Shown: in pieces, positions 34,233-42,717 of the stretch
How positions within the stretch are numbered: the stretch's first letter is position 1
How the letters are laid out: each line of letters begins with the position of its first letter
From: Lachnospiraceae bacterium
Lineage (GTDB): Bacteria > Bacillota > Clostridia > Lachnospirales > Lachnospiraceae
DNA length: 64,000 nucleotides
Assembly (NCBI GenBank): GCA_017450065.1
Contig: JAFSYI010000041.1
Span: 30,083-94,082 of the forward strand
Direction of reading: 5' to 3'
Translations under genes and position numbers: made by a program
The notes under the pieces: generated by a model
Databases searched by the model: none
Seen by the model: the letters and a program-made list of their open reading frames with translations, nothing else
Told to the model about the DNA's origin: nothing

Positions 34233-35261
34233 CTATCTGCAGCATATCTCGCTCCTTATATACTTTCCGAGCCGGCTTGTCTTAAGCTTTCCGAGGGTAC
34301 CGTCAATATCCTCAAAATACGGAAATCTAAGTCTTATAAGCTTACTGCTGATGGCTTCCCTGTCCGGATATCTTAGAAGCACTTCATCAAAATCCTTAAG
34401 CTTCGCCAGGGAAAACCCGTCATTCCTTACCGGCATGTATACACAGGAACATATATTGAGCAGTTCCGGAATCCCCCTGATACAGTCCGACAGATCGATG
34501 ATCACCGCATCATATTTTCCCATTGATGTCAGTTCACTCAAAAAGGATATCCACAGTAAAGGATCGGTCTCCTGCAGTTCATACGGTGCCCGCACCGGTA
34601 TAAGTACATCTAATCCATCTGCCTTAACGGTATATCTTGGAAGCATGTTCTTAAGTCCGGACGGATTAATGGAATATTCGTACAAAAGCTCCTGCATATT
34701 GTATTCAGACCTGATATCAAGAAGCCCGTACAGTCCGTTATATCCTTCAAGATTGATATACAGGATCTCTCCTCCCTCTGCCATGATCTGTCCCAGTGTA
34801 AGCGCAAAGGTTGTCTTAAGAGTGTGATTGACCGGGGAGTAGACTCCTATCAGCTTCATGCTGTTCTGTTTCAGTGCATCATTCACTATCCTGTGCTTTG
34901 CTTCTATGTCCTGTCCTATCAGTCCCACGATGGCGGCTGCCGACTGATATTTATATATGGTGCGCTCTTCCGAAACAGAATCCCTGTCATCAACCAGAAT
35001 ATATCTTCTGACAGCTTCGATATTCACCTCCCTGCCGCCTTTGATAACATGATCACTCATCTCATTCATGAAGACTTCTTCGATCAACAGCAGAGAAACA
35101 GTCCTGCCTTCCATATCGTTTATGAAGGCTTCAGCCTCTGTATAAACAAGCACTTCGTAACCGCATTCGCTTTTTCGAAAATAATCCGCAAGCCTCATGC
35201 CGTACTCACTGTCCCTGTCACATATGACCAGTATTTTGTTATAGGTATGCCCGATGTTCAT
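34233..35261 (-). CDS. TadZ/CpaE-like protein with degenerate P-loop
   Basis: A 342-residue protein, the first of the Tad operon. The N-terminal 130 residues read as a receiver-like fold without a clear phosphorylation site, and the remainder as a ParA/MinD-type ATPase domain. The place where the deviant Walker A (KGGxGKT) should be reads YSPVNHTLKTTFA, keeping LKTT but lacking the glycines. Later motifs include YDAVIIDLSD. This layout is that of TadZ/CpaE, which places the pilus machine at its site in the cell; many family members have weak P-loops. Weak nucleotide binding is inferred. Confidence 0.8.
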   Translation of the reverse strand: MNIGHTYNKILVICDRDSEYGMRLADYFRKSECGYEVLVYTEAEAFINDMEGRTVSLLLIEEVFMNEMSDHVIKGGREVNIEAVRRYILVDDRDSVSEERTIYKYQSAAAIVGLIGQDIEAKHRIVNDALKQNSMKLIGVYSPVNHTLKTTFALTLGQIMAEGGEILYINLEGYNGLYGLLDIRSEYNMQELLYEYSINPSGLKNMLPRYTVKADGLDVLIPVRAPYELQETDPLLWISFLSELTSMGKYDAVIIDLSDCIRGIPELLNICSCVYMPVRNDGFSLAKLKDFDEVLLRYPDREAISSKLIRLRFPYFEDIDGTLGKLKTSRLGKYIRSEICCR

Positions 35262-35377
35262 TCTCCTTTACTCTGACTCCGTTAACTTATGAATTAAAAT
35301 TGGAAACATAAAAGAAAGATCAATGAATTAAACTGTGCTTTTGAAATGCTCTAACCTGTGACTTAGAACGTGATTGC

Positions 35378-35406
35378 ATTATAGGTTTGAATCGGCACTT
35401 TGTAAA
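35378..35406 (-). promoter_or_regulatory. Promoter of the Tad operon
   Basis: Read on the minus strand: TTTACA (35401-35406), 17 bases, TATAAT (35378-35383), a near-consensus vegetative promoter. It leaves a 5' leader of about 110 bases before tadZ, which has a good AAAGGAG site. No stable hairpin was recognised in this leader. Confidence 0.7.
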
Positions 35407-35467
35407 TACTTTTGCAGAAGAAAAATCATATTTGTTAAACCTTCACAAAAATCACAATTTTTACTAT

Positions 35468-35498
35468 ATTAAAACACCCCTGAAAAAGGGGTGTTTTT
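35468..35498 (-). terminator. Terminator after fliS (works in both directions)
   Basis: AAACACCCC (35472-35480) and GGGGTGTTT (35488-35496) form a 9-bp stem with T-runs on either side. On the minus strand it ends the flagellin-fliS transcript, about 55 bases past the fliS stop. Confidence 0.75.
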
Positions 35499-35550
35499 GT
35501 GCACATCTTACAAACCTGACATTTTAAAAAAATTTCCGCTTTATCCGGAT

Positions 35551-36024
35551 TCAGACGGTAAAGCCTCTGTTGGATGCTCCCGCAAGACTCTCATTAAGGC
35601 TTCCCCTCCCGTAAGTCAGTCCTGCATATACTTCCTGCGTATTCGACATAAGAGGTGCCGAATCATCCTGCGACGCTATGTCTTCAAAGGATTTACGAAG
35701 TCTTTCCATCAGTCTCTTCGCCACGATAAGCGCTTCCTTATCCTTTCTGACCGGAGCAAGAGCCAGCTGCCTGCTGATATATACGTAAATCCTCATGAGA
35801 GGATATGCAGGTTCGTAGTTAAAATCAAGTGCTTCAAGCAGATCACCCACGCATTTACCGGCATATCTTGAATTGGCTCCAAAGGCCTCAAGATTATTCT
35901 CATCATATGACCGGATGGCACTGTCAATATATGAAAGCGCTATGTCATATACGATTACAATAAGCTCACTTCTGTTGGCCTGTGTTATCCTGAGAGTATA
36001 ATCCTGTTTTTCTTCCTTTGTCAT
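35551..36024 (-). CDS. fliS: Flagellin export chaperone FliS
   Basis: A 157-residue helical chaperone that holds flagellin unfolded in the cytoplasm before export. It shows the FliS layout, with the sequence RSELIVIVYDIALSYIDSAI near the start and further helices, plus a C-terminal extension of about 35 residues after the usual domain. It begins 21 bases after the flagellin stop and shares its transcript. A terminator follows. No FliD or other export genes are in the window. Confidence 0.9.
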   Translation of the reverse strand: MTKEEKQDYTLRITQANRSELIVIVYDIALSYIDSAIRSYDENNLEAFGANSRYAGKCVGDLLEALDFNYEPAYPLMRIYVYISRQLALAPVRKDKEALIVAKRLMERLRKSFEDIASQDDSAPLMSNTQEVYAGLTYGRGSLNESLAGASNRGFTV

Positions 36025-36045
36025 TATATTTCCCCCTTATGATAT

Positions 36046-37440
36046 TTACTGTAATAACTGCAGTGCCTGCTGGGGCTGTTCGTTGGCCTGTGACAGCATT
36101 GAGGTTCCTGCCTGGACAAGCACCTGCAGTGTTGTATATTCAACCATCTCCTCTGCCATATCCACATCCTTTATTGTTGAATATGATTTGGTCAGATTCT
36201 CTGTGGAAACATCAAGATTGCTTATAACCTTCTCGAAACGGTTTTCATATGCACCCAGCCTTGCCCTTATCGATGAAGTAAATGACAGTGCCTGTTTGGT
36301 CTGATCCATGGCCCTCCTGGCTCCTTCCGGCGTCCTTACATCTATCTTTTCAAGGCCCATGTTCATAAGTGATATTTTAGGAATTGCTATTGTTATTTCC
36401 TGGCCTTCGGATGCTCCTACCTGTATCTTCATTCCTCCTATGCCCTTTAGATCCAGAGACGAAAGATATGACGGAAACGAACTGCCTGATCCCAGATTAA
36501 TCCTTGCTCCATCCCTGTCTGTAAAGCTGATACTGTTGCCGTTAACCGTTGCATAGACTGTTTCACCGTTCATGGTTGCCCTGACGGTGCCCCTGTCAAG
36601 GACCGTACTTCCGTTACTGAGTGTTGAATCTATCGGAATCTCGAGATTAAAATCATCCCCGTTTGTAAATCTGATACTGTTGTCGGTCACTATCCTGCTT
36701 ACCGCAACGCTTTCCCCGCCCTTACTAACCGCAAGACTATAGGGATCTACCATGACTTTTTTGTTGGTGGCAGTGGAATCTGCCGAAAGAATAAGCTCAG
36801 ATCCGTCCTCCATTGTAAGCTTGATGCGCTCACCGTCAACTTCCAGATTACTCTTATCTGTCAGAACCAGTTCGTTACCGTCCTTTGTAATGCTGACACT
36901 GTCTTTGGTTATCGCTGTAGACCCATTTTTCAAGCTTAATATATAATCATCTCCAAGAGGGAATCCGGGATCATAGTTTTCCACGGTCACCGAAAGCTCA
37001 CTCGAATATCCCTTAAGCTTCTGGTCACCGTTAAGCAGACCCTGGCCGTTATACTCCGTATCCCTTGAAATCCTCTCTATCTCGGTTGTCAGCTGGCTTA
37101 TCTCACGCTGTATTGCTTCACGGTCCTCGTCTGTCGTGATCTCGTTTCCTGCTTTTATCGTAAGTTCACTTATCCTCTGGACGATATCCTGGATCTCACC
37201 CAATGCTCCTTCTGCCGTCTCTATAACATTAACAGCGTTTGATGCATTCTGGTTTGCCTTGTTCAAATTGGCTATCTGAGCCCTCATCCTGTTGGAAATT
37301 GCCATACCTGCCGGATTGTCTTTGGCTCTGTTTATCCTGTAACCGCTGCTCATTTTCTCGGTTGATGACGACTGCCTGGCTTCATTGGATCTTAACACAT
37401 TACCGGCTATCATTGCCTGAATATTGGAATTGATCTTCAT
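36046..37440 (-). CDS. Flagellin
   Basis: A 464-residue flagellar filament protein. The conserved N-terminal D0/D1 region starts MKINSNIQAMIAGNVLR and includes KMSSGYRINRAKDNPAGMAI. The C-terminal D1/D0 region ends MSLQ-type as LSQANEQPQQALQLLQ, preceded by YSTIKDVDMAEEMVEYTT. The central 240 residues are a variable insert rich in short beta-like stretches with many SIT, DGS and NGS groups, as expected for the exposed domain. A GGAGG site lies seven bases before the ATG. The stop of the upstream giant gene is three bases away. Secretion uses the flagellar export apparatus, so no signal peptide is present. Confidence 0.95.
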   Translation of the reverse strand: MKINSNIQAMIAGNVLRSNEARQSSSTEKMSSGYRINRAKDNPAGMAISNRMRAQIANLNKANQNASNAVNVIETAEGALGEIQDIVQRISELTIKAGNEITTDEDREAIQREISQLTTEIERISRDTEYNGQGLLNGDQKLKGYSSELSVTVENYDPGFPLGDDYILSLKNGSTAITKDSVSITKDGNELVLTDKSNLEVDGERIKLTMEDGSELILSADSTATNKKVMVDPYSLAVSKGGESVAVSRIVTDNSIRFTNGDDFNLEIPIDSTLSNGSTVLDRGTVRATMNGETVYATVNGNSISFTDRDGARINLGSGSSFPSYLSSLDLKGIGGMKIQVGASEGQEITIAIPKISLMNMGLEKIDVRTPEGARRAMDQTKQALSFTSSIRARLGAYENRFEKVISNLDVSTENLTKSYSTIKDVDMAEEMVEYTTLQVLVQAGTSMLSQANEQPQQALQLLQ

Positions 37441-37443
37441 ACC

Positions 37444-40400
37444 TTACCTCCTCGATATAACTGTAATAAATGCCTTTGCCACCTCATACAGATCGGCATT
37501 GTCTGCCGCTTCTCTCTTTTCCCCTGTTCTTGCGAAATCATTCAGCTTAAGTCCGTCGCTTCTTACATAATCAAGCTCCGATACACTCCTTCCGTTCACT
37601 GATATAAGTTCCGTAAGCTCGTCTTTTAAAGCCCTGAGGCTGTCTATTCCGTCCTGTCTGTCGGAAGTTATATAACCTCTGCAGTCCTTTCCGCTCATCG
37701 TAAACCTTGCCGCAACTCTTCCAAATACCGTGGAATCCATGGTTGCCACAACATTTCCCTCATCTCCTGTTCCGCTTACCAGCTTTAAGTTGATTGAAGT
37801 CCACTCGCCTTCTATATTGACCGGAACCTCATAATTCTGCTGCCGTGAAAGAGCTGAAGCTATGCTTATCTGTTTATTAAGGAGCTTAAGTGTATCCACA
37901 TCCACTCTGCCTGTGGTCCTGTCTACAGCCTCATCGATTACTCTTGCGGCCTCCTGCCTTAGCTCTTCATATCCTTCCTGCGCTGTTTCTTTAGAAGTAA
38001 ATTTCTCTGTAAGCCCCTGCGCTGCGCGTGCAAGCCTTTCCTCATTCTCCCTGCCTGTCTTGCCGGCTTCCTTCATAAGATCGTTAAAAGTCTTACCCCT
38101 GTTGTTCAAAAGCTCACCTGCTGCCAGCAGATTGTTTACGGTTACAGGCTGTTCATTACTCCTTAGCAGCTCTATCACCCTGTCATCCAGGTTTCTTGCC
38201 TCGTTCAGGGCTTCCCATCCATCCTGAAGCTGACGTTGCAGGTCTTCTTCCCTGTCATATCCTTCTATGGTCTCATTTGCGAAGGTCTCAAGGGACTTAT
38301 CAATGTTTATTCCGCTCTTTAGCATCCCCTCCGGGCTCAGCTTATCAAGCGCCTCCGTGGCCAGCGAATTAAGATAATTCTCCATTCCCCGTCCGGCAAA
38401 CCCTCTGTCTATCTGCTCTGAGATTGAAGTTCCGCGTCTGTTAAGACCTGTAAGTCCTCCAAAATCATTATCGACGGAAACATCCATTCCCCTTGCCCTG
38501 TTGCTTCTTGAAGCAGACAGAAGATTTCGAAGTGTAAGATCCTCCCCGCTTGACAGAACATTTCCGATGAGCTTACCGTCACTTTTCTCTATCTGTCTGA
38601 ACAGTCTGTAAACTCCTATAAATGCAGCCTTTTCGTTATCGGTTATATCACCGCGTTCTTCCAGCTTTCTTAGGAACCGGCTGTATCTCTCCGCATTTTT
38701 GTCTTCCGAAGTCTCTAAAAGCCTTTGACTGAGACTGTAAATACTCTCATCTACGGGATTCTCTCCCTTCCTTATAAGCTCAAGTGTCTTGGCGGGAGTC
38801 ATAAGCTCCATGACTCTCTCAACCGCTCTGTCAGCCTCTCTCACTCTGTTTATATTTTCAGGATTTATTTCAGTCTGTGAATAGCCCAGTATCCTTACTG
38901 CTTTTCTGTTTGCATCATTTAATTCAAAACCGTTATCTGTCAGTATGTCATCTACGTTTCTGAAAGCCTTGCGGATACTGTCTCCCATATCCGCTCTCGG
39001 TGCGGTCATAAGCGTTTCATAGGACTGCCCTGCTCTTATATATGCCGCTCTCAGCACATTCCCCTGTTCACTCAGACTTCTTACGGTCGGATCATCATTT
39101 CCCTTAAGTCTTCCGAGAACCTCTGCAGGCACTGTCCTTAACTGCTCGAATATGTCTGTCGTTTCCCTGTAAAGGCTTATTCTGCCGTCAAGAAAGTCTA
39201 CATTCCTGTTTTCTCCTCTTTGTGCAGGATCAAGAAGGAGCGGTTCAAAGAAGGATCTCTCAGCTTCCTTAAGCTCTGTCACCAGTCTGCTGAGTGGTTC
39301 CGTATCTATGGAAATCCCCTGCTTAAGTAATCTCAGATTAACCTCTGTGCTCATCATAAGCCTTACTTCTTCAAGCTGCCTCCTGGCCGTTACCGCCGTA
39401 TCCCGGCCTGACATATCCACCGAATCATAAGCAACTGCTGAAGCACCCTGCGTACCCGCTTCTCCGGCACTGTTTATATCCTGTGAAAGCTCATACATAT
39501 TGCGGATATTCATTTCCTTACCGGAAGCCGCAACCATATTAACCGCCTCATCCGTTATGGCAGCTGTCTCATCCATTATCCTGGCTGCTGTCATATGATC
39601 GGACTCTGTTTTATCTATTACTGCATTGACAGGTGTACGTCCGTCATTAATGGCCACTGCGGAAATATCTATTATATTTTCGGAGGAAAGAGGTAAGCTA
39701 AGACTGTTAAGCCTGTCAAGCGCTCCCAGTGTCTGCTCGGTGATGGGAATGCCGCTCTTTATTATCCATTCAGCCTCTGACATTGTTGTTTCATTTACCA
39801 AAAGACCTGTTCTTGTGATTATTCCTTCGACCTGGCCTCTGATCTGATCCATATCGAAGCTGTCAGCTTTCCTGGCATAATATCCGTCCGTACTGTCCTG
39901 ATAGTAACCTCTTGCCTGCCTTCCGGTTCCTGCCCCGGCACTGTATTCGGCCTTATACAGATTGGCTATCGTAGGTTCAAGCCCGTTGATAACCATATAT
40001 TTTTTCACTTCATCCGACAGACCGCCTATCTTCCCTGCTGTATCCGCCGCCTCCGCTATTCCTCTTATATTCTCTTCATTAAGAGGAAGGTCGTTACGTG
40101 CAAATACATCCCTTAACTGTTGCGCTGCGATGTCTCCACCTGCGATCTCCTTTATCTGATCGTCCGTAAGGTCATCATTATATCCGGCAATTACAGTTCC
40201 GTTCTGCGCAAGCCTTGCTTTAAGCTTATCCAGAGAGGTCACCTGTGTTTCAATATCCGTATCCGTAAGGGAATGTCCTTCCTCCCATAATTTGGCGCTG
40301 TCTTCTGCTGACATAGAATTAGACATTACTGCCATATACTTTCTCTGTAAGGCAATATCCTTTTGCCCTGCATCCTGCATAACTTCAGCGGAGGATTTAA

Positions 40401-40572
40401 GTTCTCCCATTCCGTATGCAGCGTTATCCGTAACTGTGCCAGAAATGTCTACCGATATTCCTCCCATAAAGGCGGCATTCCTTGCCGTTTCCTTTGTCCG
40501 GAGGTTCCCATATTGAGTTTTTTCCATGTCAACATTCTTATTGTGGTTAATATTGTTTGTATCTATCTTCAT
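37444..40572 (-). CDS. Giant flagellar-locus protein with FliK-like tail
   Basis: A protein of about 1042 residues, hydrophilic, with long helical stretches and no signal peptide or membrane segment. The last 150 residues resemble the C-terminal domain of FliK hook-length proteins: a stretch beginning VPVNIEGEWTSINLKL, then MDSTVFGRVAARFTMSG, LRALKDELTELIS and VNGRSVSEL. This follows the FliK pattern of a beta region then helix, but I cannot confirm it without a profile search. The body is rich in D, E, R, N and resembles nothing I know; DUF6240 is a possible label from memory. GGTGGAG lies six bases before ATG 40572. It ends three bases before flagellin, so it should be made with it. Confidence 0.6.
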   Translation of the reverse strand: MKIDTNNINHNKNVDMEKTQYGNLRTKETARNAAFMGGISVDISGTVTDNAAYGMGELKSSAEVMQDAGQKDIALQRKYMAVMSNSMSAEDSAKLWEEGHSLTDTDIETQVTSLDKLKARLAQNGTVIAGYNDDLTDDQIKEIAGGDIAAQQLRDVFARNDLPLNEENIRGIAEAADTAGKIGGLSDEVKKYMVINGLEPTIANLYKAEYSAGAGTGRQARGYYQDSTDGYYARKADSFDMDQIRGQVEGIITRTGLLVNETTMSEAEWIIKSGIPITEQTLGALDRLNSLSLPLSSENIIDISAVAINDGRTPVNAVIDKTESDHMTAARIMDETAAITDEAVNMVAASGKEMNIRNMYELSQDINSAGEAGTQGASAVAYDSVDMSGRDTAVTARRQLEEVRLMMSTEVNLRLLKQGISIDTEPLSRLVTELKEAERSFFEPLLLDPAQRGENRNVDFLDGRISLYRETTDIFEQLRTVPAEVLGRLKGNDDPTVRSLSEQGNVLRAAYIRAGQSYETLMTAPRADMGDSIRKAFRNVDDILTDNGFELNDANRKAVRILGYSQTEINPENINRVREADRAVERVMELMTPAKTLELIRKGENPVDESIYSLSQRLLETSEDKNAERYSRFLRKLEERGDITDNEKAAFIGVYRLFRQIEKSDGKLIGNVLSSGEDLTLRNLLSASRSNRARGMDVSVDNDFGGLTGLNRRGTSISEQIDRGFAGRGMENYLNSLATEALDKLSPEGMLKSGINIDKSLETFANETIEGYDREEDLQRQLQDGWEALNEARNLDDRVIELLRSNEQPVTVNNLLAAGELLNNRGKTFNDLMKEAGKTGRENEERLARAAQGLTEKFTSKETAQEGYEELRQEAARVIDEAVDRTTGRVDVDTLKLLNKQISIASALSRQQNYEVPVNIEGEWTSINLKLVSGTGDEGNVVATMDSTVFGRVAARFTMSGKDCRGYITSDRQDGIDSLRALKDELTELISVNGRSVSELDYVRSDGLKLNDFARTGEKREAADNADLYEVAKAFITVISRR

Positions 40573-40609
40573 ATTCTGCTCCACCTGAATGTTTTCCCTG
40601 ACACCATAT

Positions 40610-40637
40610 ATTTCGACAATAAATCCCCTTTCCTTAA
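40610..40637 (-). promoter_or_regulatory. Possible sigma-28 promoter of the flagellar genes
   Basis: On the minus strand TTAA (40634-40637), 16 bases, GTCGAAAT (40610-40617), against the flagellar consensus TAAA-N15-GCCGATAT; six of eight in the -10 match. It lies 38 bases before the start of the giant gene. Confidence 0.35.
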
Positions 40638-40705
40638 CCCTTAACTTACAGCGGCACGGCCTTTACGTTCGACACGGAAAGCTTGGGCCAAATAAGATGT
40701 ATATC

Positions 40706-40740
40706 AAAAAGAGCCATATCCCTGAAAGGATACAGCTCTT
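40706..40740 (-). terminator. Terminator after glgB
   Basis: On the minus strand AGAGCTGTATCC pairs with GGATATGGCTCT around a short loop (40710-40739) and is followed by TTTTTGAT. It lies 15 bases past the glgB stop. Confidence 0.75.
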
Positions 40741-40754
40741 AATCTTAATGTTCA

Positions 40755-42668
40755 TTAATACAGAAATACTGCCGCCCCGTAAGGTGCCAGCGGATATGCC
40801 ACCGAATAAGGCATTCCGTCCCACGGGATCTCCTCGGCCTGATATGTGGTCTCTCTCGGAATTCCGGTACCTCCGAAACGCTTCTCATTACTGTCAAGCA
40901 GCAGCTTGTATTTCTTCTTCTCCGGAACTCCCACTCTGTAATCATCTCTTGCGATCGGAGTAAAGTTCATCACAAATACCAGTCTGTTCTTCTTCTCGTT
41001 TTTCCCATGCCTTATAAAACTGTATATACTCTTATAGGTGTCATTTGCATTTATCCACTGAAAACCGTTAAATCCCCTGTCACATTCATGCAATGCGGGA
41101 TATTTGGTATACAGCTTAAGAAGCTCCCTTACATATGCCTGCATGCCTGAATGCAGATCGTCTTCAAGAAGCCCCCAGCTAAGCTCTGTTTCTTCATTCC
41201 ACTCGGTATCCTGGGCAAACTCCTGTCCCATAAACAGCAGCTTCTTTCCGGCATGCCCCATCATAAAGGTATATCCGACACGAAGATTTGCAAACTTATC
41301 AACATAATATCCGGGCATCTTGTTAAGCATTGAGCACTTAAGATGCACTACCTCATCATGTGAGAGTACAAGTATATAATTCTCCGCGTCATTGTAGCTC
41401 ATGGCGAAGGTCATTTTATGATGATTATCTTTTCTGAACAGAGGATCCAGCTTCATATAATCACAGAAGTCATGCATCCAGCCCATATTCCATTTAAATG
41501 TAAATCCAAGTCCCCCGTCCTCAGGCGTTGCCGTTATCTTGGGCCACGCGGTGGACTCTTCGGCTATCATCATCACACCCGGAAATTCTCCGAGGATCCT
41601 TGAATTCAGATGCTTGAAGAATTCGATAGCCTCGAGATTCTCATTTCCTCCGTATTCATTGGCTACCCACTGCCCATCCTTCTTACCGTAATCAAGATAC
41701 AGCATGGAAGCAACCGCATCCACTCTAAGACCGTCTATATGGTATTCACTAAGCCAAAATCTGGCATTGGCAATAAGGAAGTTCTTAACCTCATTCTTGC
41801 CGTAATCAAAGATCTTGGTTCCCCAGTCGGGATGTTCTCCCTTTCTTGTATCCGCATATTCATAAACACAGCTTCCGTCGAACTCAGCAAGACCGTGCGC
41901 ATCTCTCGGAAAATGAGCCGGCACCCAATCGAGTATTACACCTATACCGTTTTTATGAAGCTTATTTATCATATACATGAAATCATCGGGAGTACCGTAT
42001 CTTGAAGTCGGAGCAAAATACCCGGTTACCTGATAACCCCATGATCCGTCGAAGGGATGCTCTGCAATACCGATAAGTTCAAGATGCGTATAATGCATAT
42101 CTATAAGATAATCAACAATTCTGTCCGCAAACTGTCTGTAGGTATAGAAGCCCTCATCTTCACGTCCGGGGTGCCTCATCCATGAACCTATATGACATTC
42201 ATAAACAGCGATCGGCATCTCCTGGATATTGCTCTCATCCCTCTTCTTAAGCCATGATGAATCCGTCCATTTGAACCTGTTTATATCAGCTACGATAGAC
42301 GCGGTCCCGGGCCTTAATTCAGCATAATTAGCATATGGATCTGCCTTGTAAAGCTTCCTGTCATCAGCTGAGATTATCATATATTTATACATAACACCTT
42401 CGCCGATACCTTCAACGAACAGCTCATATATACCTATGTCCCCTGTCTTCTCCATCCGGTCAGCTTCTTCGTTCCATCCGTTAAAATCGCCTATTACATA
42501 CACGTCCTTTGCCTTGGGCGCCCATACGGCAAAATAAACTCCTTTTTTGCCGTTCTTTTCCGTAATGTGCGCTCCCAGCTTCTTGTAAATATCATAGTGC
42601 GTTCCGGAACCGAACAGATATCTGTCCATTTCCGTTATAAAAGGTGTTAAACTCTGATTCCCTGCCAT
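40755..42668 (-). CDS. glgB: 1,4-alpha-glucan branching enzyme
   Basis: Introduces alpha-1,6 branches into glycogen. The 637-residue protein has an N-terminal CBM48-type domain (VYFAVWAPKAKDVYVIGDFN) and a GH13 barrel. The conserved blocks are GVILDWVPAHFPRD, LRVDAVASMLYLDYG with the nucleophile Asp, MMIAEESTAWP with the acid/base Glu, and VLSHDEVVH. Length is close to typical short bacterial GlgB. It lies 49 bases after the TPR giant gene on the same strand and has a strong GGAGAA site. No other glycogen genes are in the window, which is unusual as glg genes often cluster. Confidence 0.96.
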   Translation of the reverse strand: MAGNQSLTPFITEMDRYLFGSGTHYDIYKKLGAHITEKNGKKGVYFAVWAPKAKDVYVIGDFNGWNEEADRMEKTGDIGIYELFVEGIGEGVMYKYMIISADDRKLYKADPYANYAELRPGTASIVADINRFKWTDSSWLKKRDESNIQEMPIAVYECHIGSWMRHPGREDEGFYTYRQFADRIVDYLIDMHYTHLELIGIAEHPFDGSWGYQVTGYFAPTSRYGTPDDFMYMINKLHKNGIGVILDWVPAHFPRDAHGLAEFDGSCVYEYADTRKGEHPDWGTKIFDYGKNEVKNFLIANARFWLSEYHIDGLRVDAVASMLYLDYGKKDGQWVANEYGGNENLEAIEFFKHLNSRILGEFPGVMMIAEESTAWPKITATPEDGGLGFTFKWNMGWMHDFCDYMKLDPLFRKDNHHKMTFAMSYNDAENYILVLSHDEVVHLKCSMLNKMPGYYVDKFANLRVGYTFMMGHAGKKLLFMGQEFAQDTEWNEETELSWGLLEDDLHSGMQAYVRELLKLYTKYPALHECDRGFNGFQWINANDTYKSIYSFIRHGKNEKKNRLVFVMNFTPIARDDYRVGVPEKKKYKLLLDSNEKRFGGTGIPRETTYQAEEIPWDGMPYSVAYPLAPYGAAVFLY

Positions 42669-42717
42669 GGCCTTCTCCTTTTCTCCATGATAGCTATTAT
42701 CAATGATAATTATCGTA

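Noticed and set aside
37490-37497. GCCGATCT as a sigma-28 -10 box just before flagellin
   Set aside because: No acceptable -35 at the right distance; it is also coding sequence of the upstream gene.
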